Positions 23,011 through 24,788 of a stretch of DNA of 24,788 nt are shown one piece after another. Position numbers and translations under genes: made by a program. This DNA comes from JBDKTH01 sp964558295. GTDB lineage: Bacteria; Planctomycetota; Planctomycetia; Pirellulales; Thermoguttaceae. The notes under the pieces were generated by a model. The model was not told the DNA's origin and made no database searches. It worked only from the letters and a program-made list of their open reading frames with translations. Within the stretch, counting starts at the first letter, position 1; each line of letters begins with the position of its first letter. The DNA is taken from positions 1 to 24,788 of the forward strand of contig CAZLDQ010000071.1 in assembly GCA_964558295.1 (NCBI GenBank). Reading direction: 5' to 3'.

Positions 23011-23358
23011 ATGAAACTCATCATTGCGATCATCCAACCGAGCCGCCTGGAAGCGGTCAAACAGGCCCTGGCCGATGTCGAGGTCTTCCGCCTGACCGTG
23101 ATGGACGTTCAGGGCTTTGGCCGCCAGAAGGGGCATAGCGAAGCCTACCGGGGGCATGAGTTCACGGTCAATCTGGTCCGCAAAGTCCAGTTGATGATCG
23201 CGGTCAACGATGACTTTCTTCAGCCCACGATCGACGCCATCGTCCAGGGGGGGCGTACCGGTTCAGCCGGCGAGGTGGGCGACGGCAAGATTTTCGTCCT
23301 GCCGCTGGAAGATTGCATTCGCATCCGCACGGGAGAACGGGGAGGCGAAGCGATCTAG
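23011..23358 (+). CDS. PII-family nitrogen regulator, atypical
   Basis: This 115-residue protein aligns without gaps to E. coli GlnB through the T-loop: MKLIIAIIQPSRLEAVKQAL at the amino terminus, VQGFGRQKGHSEAYRG (Gln39, Lys40, Tyr46), and IRIRTGE near the end. PII trimers sense ATP/ADP and 2-oxoglutarate and bind partner proteins through the T-loop. Two departures stand out. Residue 51, the Tyr uridylylated by GlnD in enteric bacteria, is Phe, and residue 49, the Ser phosphorylated in cyanobacteria, is His. The ATP-binding B-loop (TGSAGEVGDGK) is three residues longer than TGKIGDGK. No amtB or glnA is adjacent. The start at 23011 fits the family; an ATG at 22975 with a better ribosome-binding site would add 12 residues. 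Confidence 0.88.
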   Translation: MKLIIAIIQPSRLEAVKQALADVEVFRLTVMDVQGFGRQKGHSEAYRGHEFTVNLVRKVQLMIAVNDDFLQPTIDAIVQGGRTGSAGEVGDGKIFVLPLEDCIRIRTGERGGEAI

Positions 23359-23368
23359 TTTCTCTGGA

Positions 23369-23404
23369 GTCTCACGCAAAAACGGTGTGCGAGACAACGG
23401 TCTC
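23369..23404. terminator. weak overlapping hairpins between convergent PII and tatC genes
   Basis: GTCTC (23369-23373) can pair with GAGAC (23391-23395), and the same GAGAC can instead pair with GTCTC at 23400-23404 around a 4-base loop. No T-run follows. It may mark the 3' ends of both convergent genes. Confidence 0.25.
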
Positions 23405-23409
23405 GGCGA

Positions 23410-24486
23410 TCAGTCCTCGATCTCTGCATCCGCATACGGACTGCGATGCCGCGGCATGTGCTTGCACAGCAAGATCCCGCCAAAATAGAGCATCACCAGC
23501 GGAATGCCCATCATCAACATGCTCCAGGGATCCGGCGAAGGGGTAAAGACCGCCGCCAAGGTGGCAATGACCAGCACGGCAACCTTCCACTGCGACAAAT
23601 AGGATTTGATCGAGAAAACGCCGATCCGCTCCAAGAACAGCATCACCAAGGGCATCTGGAAGCTGATCCCGAACCCCAACGGCATGAAGAGCACGAAGGA
23701 AAGCCACTCGCTGATTCGTGGCTCCGGATCGATGCCCATCGCCGCATTGAAGCTGAACAGGAAGGTCAACACTGGTTGAAACACGAAAAAGAAAGCCAAT
23801 GATACACCGGCTAAGAACAGCCCAAGGCTGAACGGCAGATAGACTCGCACATAGTAGCGTTCGTGCCGGTAGAGCCCTGCGGCGACAAAGGTCCAAAGCT
23901 GCCAGAAGATCCAGGGGCTCGCCAGGACCACCCCCACCAGAAACGACGCTTTCAGGTAGATCGAAAAGGGCTCGTAAACATTGAGTGCTTTGGCCTTTAG
24001 ACGTGGATCCTCATTGGCTGGGCGCCAAAGGAACATCAACACCAAGTCATCCTTGCTCAACGTGCTGCCCGGTTTCTTGACCGCGGGAAGAGGCGTTGTC
24101 GCATATTGCTCGGGATAGAGAGCCTTGAGTTGCGCCAGAATCTCGGCTGGATTGACATAGACCTCTTCGGCCAGGAGATTCTCTTTGGCCACAAAGGCGG
24201 CCAGCGTGTCCACATCTCCAGGAAGCTTCCGACCGGCAGCCTGCATTTCCAGCAGCCGTTGCTTAACCAGACTGATCGTGCGTCCCTGGTAGTACTCGGT
24301 CAGAGCCGCGCGCAAAGGGGTTTGGATATACTCTACCACCCACTGTCCTACGCAAAGCCCAATCACGAACCCGAGAACCAAGCCCACCAGCGAGCGAAAC
24401 AAGCATCCGCGCAGATCTTCGAGGTGCTCCCCAAAGGTCATGGTCGATTCGCGGAACAGATCCTCGTCATTCTTGAAAAACTTCAT
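23410..24486 (-). CDS. tatC: twin-arginine translocase subunit TatC
   Basis: This 358-residue six-helix protein is the signal-binding core of the Tat export system for folded proteins. The cytoplasmic amino terminus has FGEHLEDLR (20-26), matching the family HLxELR signature but with Asp in place of the usual Glu (E. coli Glu15). The YRHERYYV loop keeps the second signal-binding Glu (here Glu209, E. coli Glu103). Between helices 1 and 2 lies an insertion of about 100 residues (roughly 66-168, charged and helical), giving a periplasmic domain absent from E. coli TatC. ATG 24486 is chosen since MKFFKNDEDLFRESTMTFGEH fits homologues; a GTG at 24504 is an alternative, and neither has a clear Shine-Dalgarno sequence. 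No tatA or tatB gene is visible in the window. Confidence 0.93.
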   Translation of the reverse strand: MKFFKNDEDLFRESTMTFGEHLEDLRGCLFRSLVGLVLGFVIGLCVGQWVVEYIQTPLRAALTEYYQGRTISLVKQRLLEMQAAGRKLPGDVDTLAAFVAKENLLAEEVYVNPAEILAQLKALYPEQYATTPLPAVKKPGSTLSKDDLVLMFLWRPANEDPRLKAKALNVYEPFSIYLKASFLVGVVLASPWIFWQLWTFVAAGLYRHERYYVRVYLPFSLGLFLAGVSLAFFFVFQPVLTFLFSFNAAMGIDPEPRISEWLSFVLFMPLGFGISFQMPLVMLFLERIGVFSIKSYLSQWKVAVLVIATLAAVFTPSPDPWSMLMMGIPLVMLYFGGILLCKHMPRHRSPYADAEIED

Positions 24487-24690
24487 GAGAAGGCCGAAAG
24501 CCACACCCCCCAGGCATATTACCGGAATCGCTCCGGCAGCGAGCCACAGGAATACCGGGTTCTATTAGGTTTTCTTCGGGTTGCCCCAAAACAAGCCGAG
24601 GCATGCCCTTCCAGGAGACACACCCTGAAAAGGCCAAGATTCTTATAATAACACCCGCACAAACGCTTCACAATCTAACGTTAGCTCGGC

Positions 24691-24788
24691 CTAGTCGCGC
24701 ATGTCACGCAGAATCTGCAGTTGAAGCAGGCTGTCTGGGCCGTGCGGGTCAGGTCGGCGCCCAGTGGCAGCGCGGCCTGGTGCGGGGG
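24691..24788 (-). CDS. possible carboxy-terminal end of a gene cut by the window edge
   Basis: On the minus strand one frame is open from the window edge to a TAG at 24691-24693 and ends in DSLLQLQILRDMRD, which looks like a normal protein terminus. A second frame is also open and gives a terminus with four cysteines (CFNCRFCVTC). The sequence is too short to choose with confidence. The gap to tatC (24487-24690) holds a TATAAT-like AT-rich stretch around 24644 but no complete promoter. Confidence 0.3.
   Translation of the reverse strand, partial: PAPGRAATGRRPDPHGPDSLLQLQILRDMRD

Overview
The window looks like chromosome from a planctomycete, probably of the Pirellula/Thermogutta type. The signs are moderately GC-rich DNA, a TatC with a large periplasmic insertion, a coaE-rho-ribH-nusB-ftsY housekeeping run behind polA, tandem BBP2-type beta-barrel porins, and many secreted or membrane proteins with no recognisable name. 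This placement rests on recollection of family features and not on a search. I see no rRNA, tRNA, CRISPR array, prophage or complete insertion sequence.

Layout. 1-1540: a short gene-free edge with an IS-end-like sequence, then an MFS exporter. 1545-6170: an EboF-like alkaline-phosphatase-superfamily protein and a secreted heparinase II/III-type lyase on the + strand, converging on a two-gene minus-strand unit (an 85-residue protein, then an EboB-like TatD-family hydrolase). 6489-8713: a HEAT-repeat protein translationally coupled to a one-helix membrane protein. 8790-10211: a membrane-anchored coiled-coil protein on the minus strand. Its promoter lies back to back with that of polA in a 504-base divergent region. 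10716-18059: the housekeeping run polA, coaE, rho, ribH, nusB and ftsY, closed by an intrinsic terminator at 18088. 18458-19117: a small acidic secreted protein behind a structured leader. 19420-22226: two paralogous BBP2 porins separated by a terminator-like hairpin, with a clear terminator after the second. 22300-23010: a gene-free stretch with a chain of strong inverted repeats. 23011-23358: a PII-like regulator. 23410-24486: tatC on the minus strand, followed by a probable partial gene at the edge.

The most unusual non-coding content is a set of three unrelated seven-base repeat families within 1.2 kb of the housekeeping run: a perfect six-copy CCCAATT array before ribH, a degenerate array just after rho, and inverted degenerate arrays between nusB and ftsY. 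The ribH and ftsY starts lie directly after such arrays and lack a visible Shine-Dalgarno sequence. The CCCAATT array also sits in an open extension of the ribH frame, so changes in copy number could shift that frame if the upstream ATG is used. Other items worth following up are the run of hairpins before the PII gene, a PII protein with Phe at the uridylylation position and a longer B-loop, and an EboB-like and EboF-like pair without the rest of the ebo cluster.
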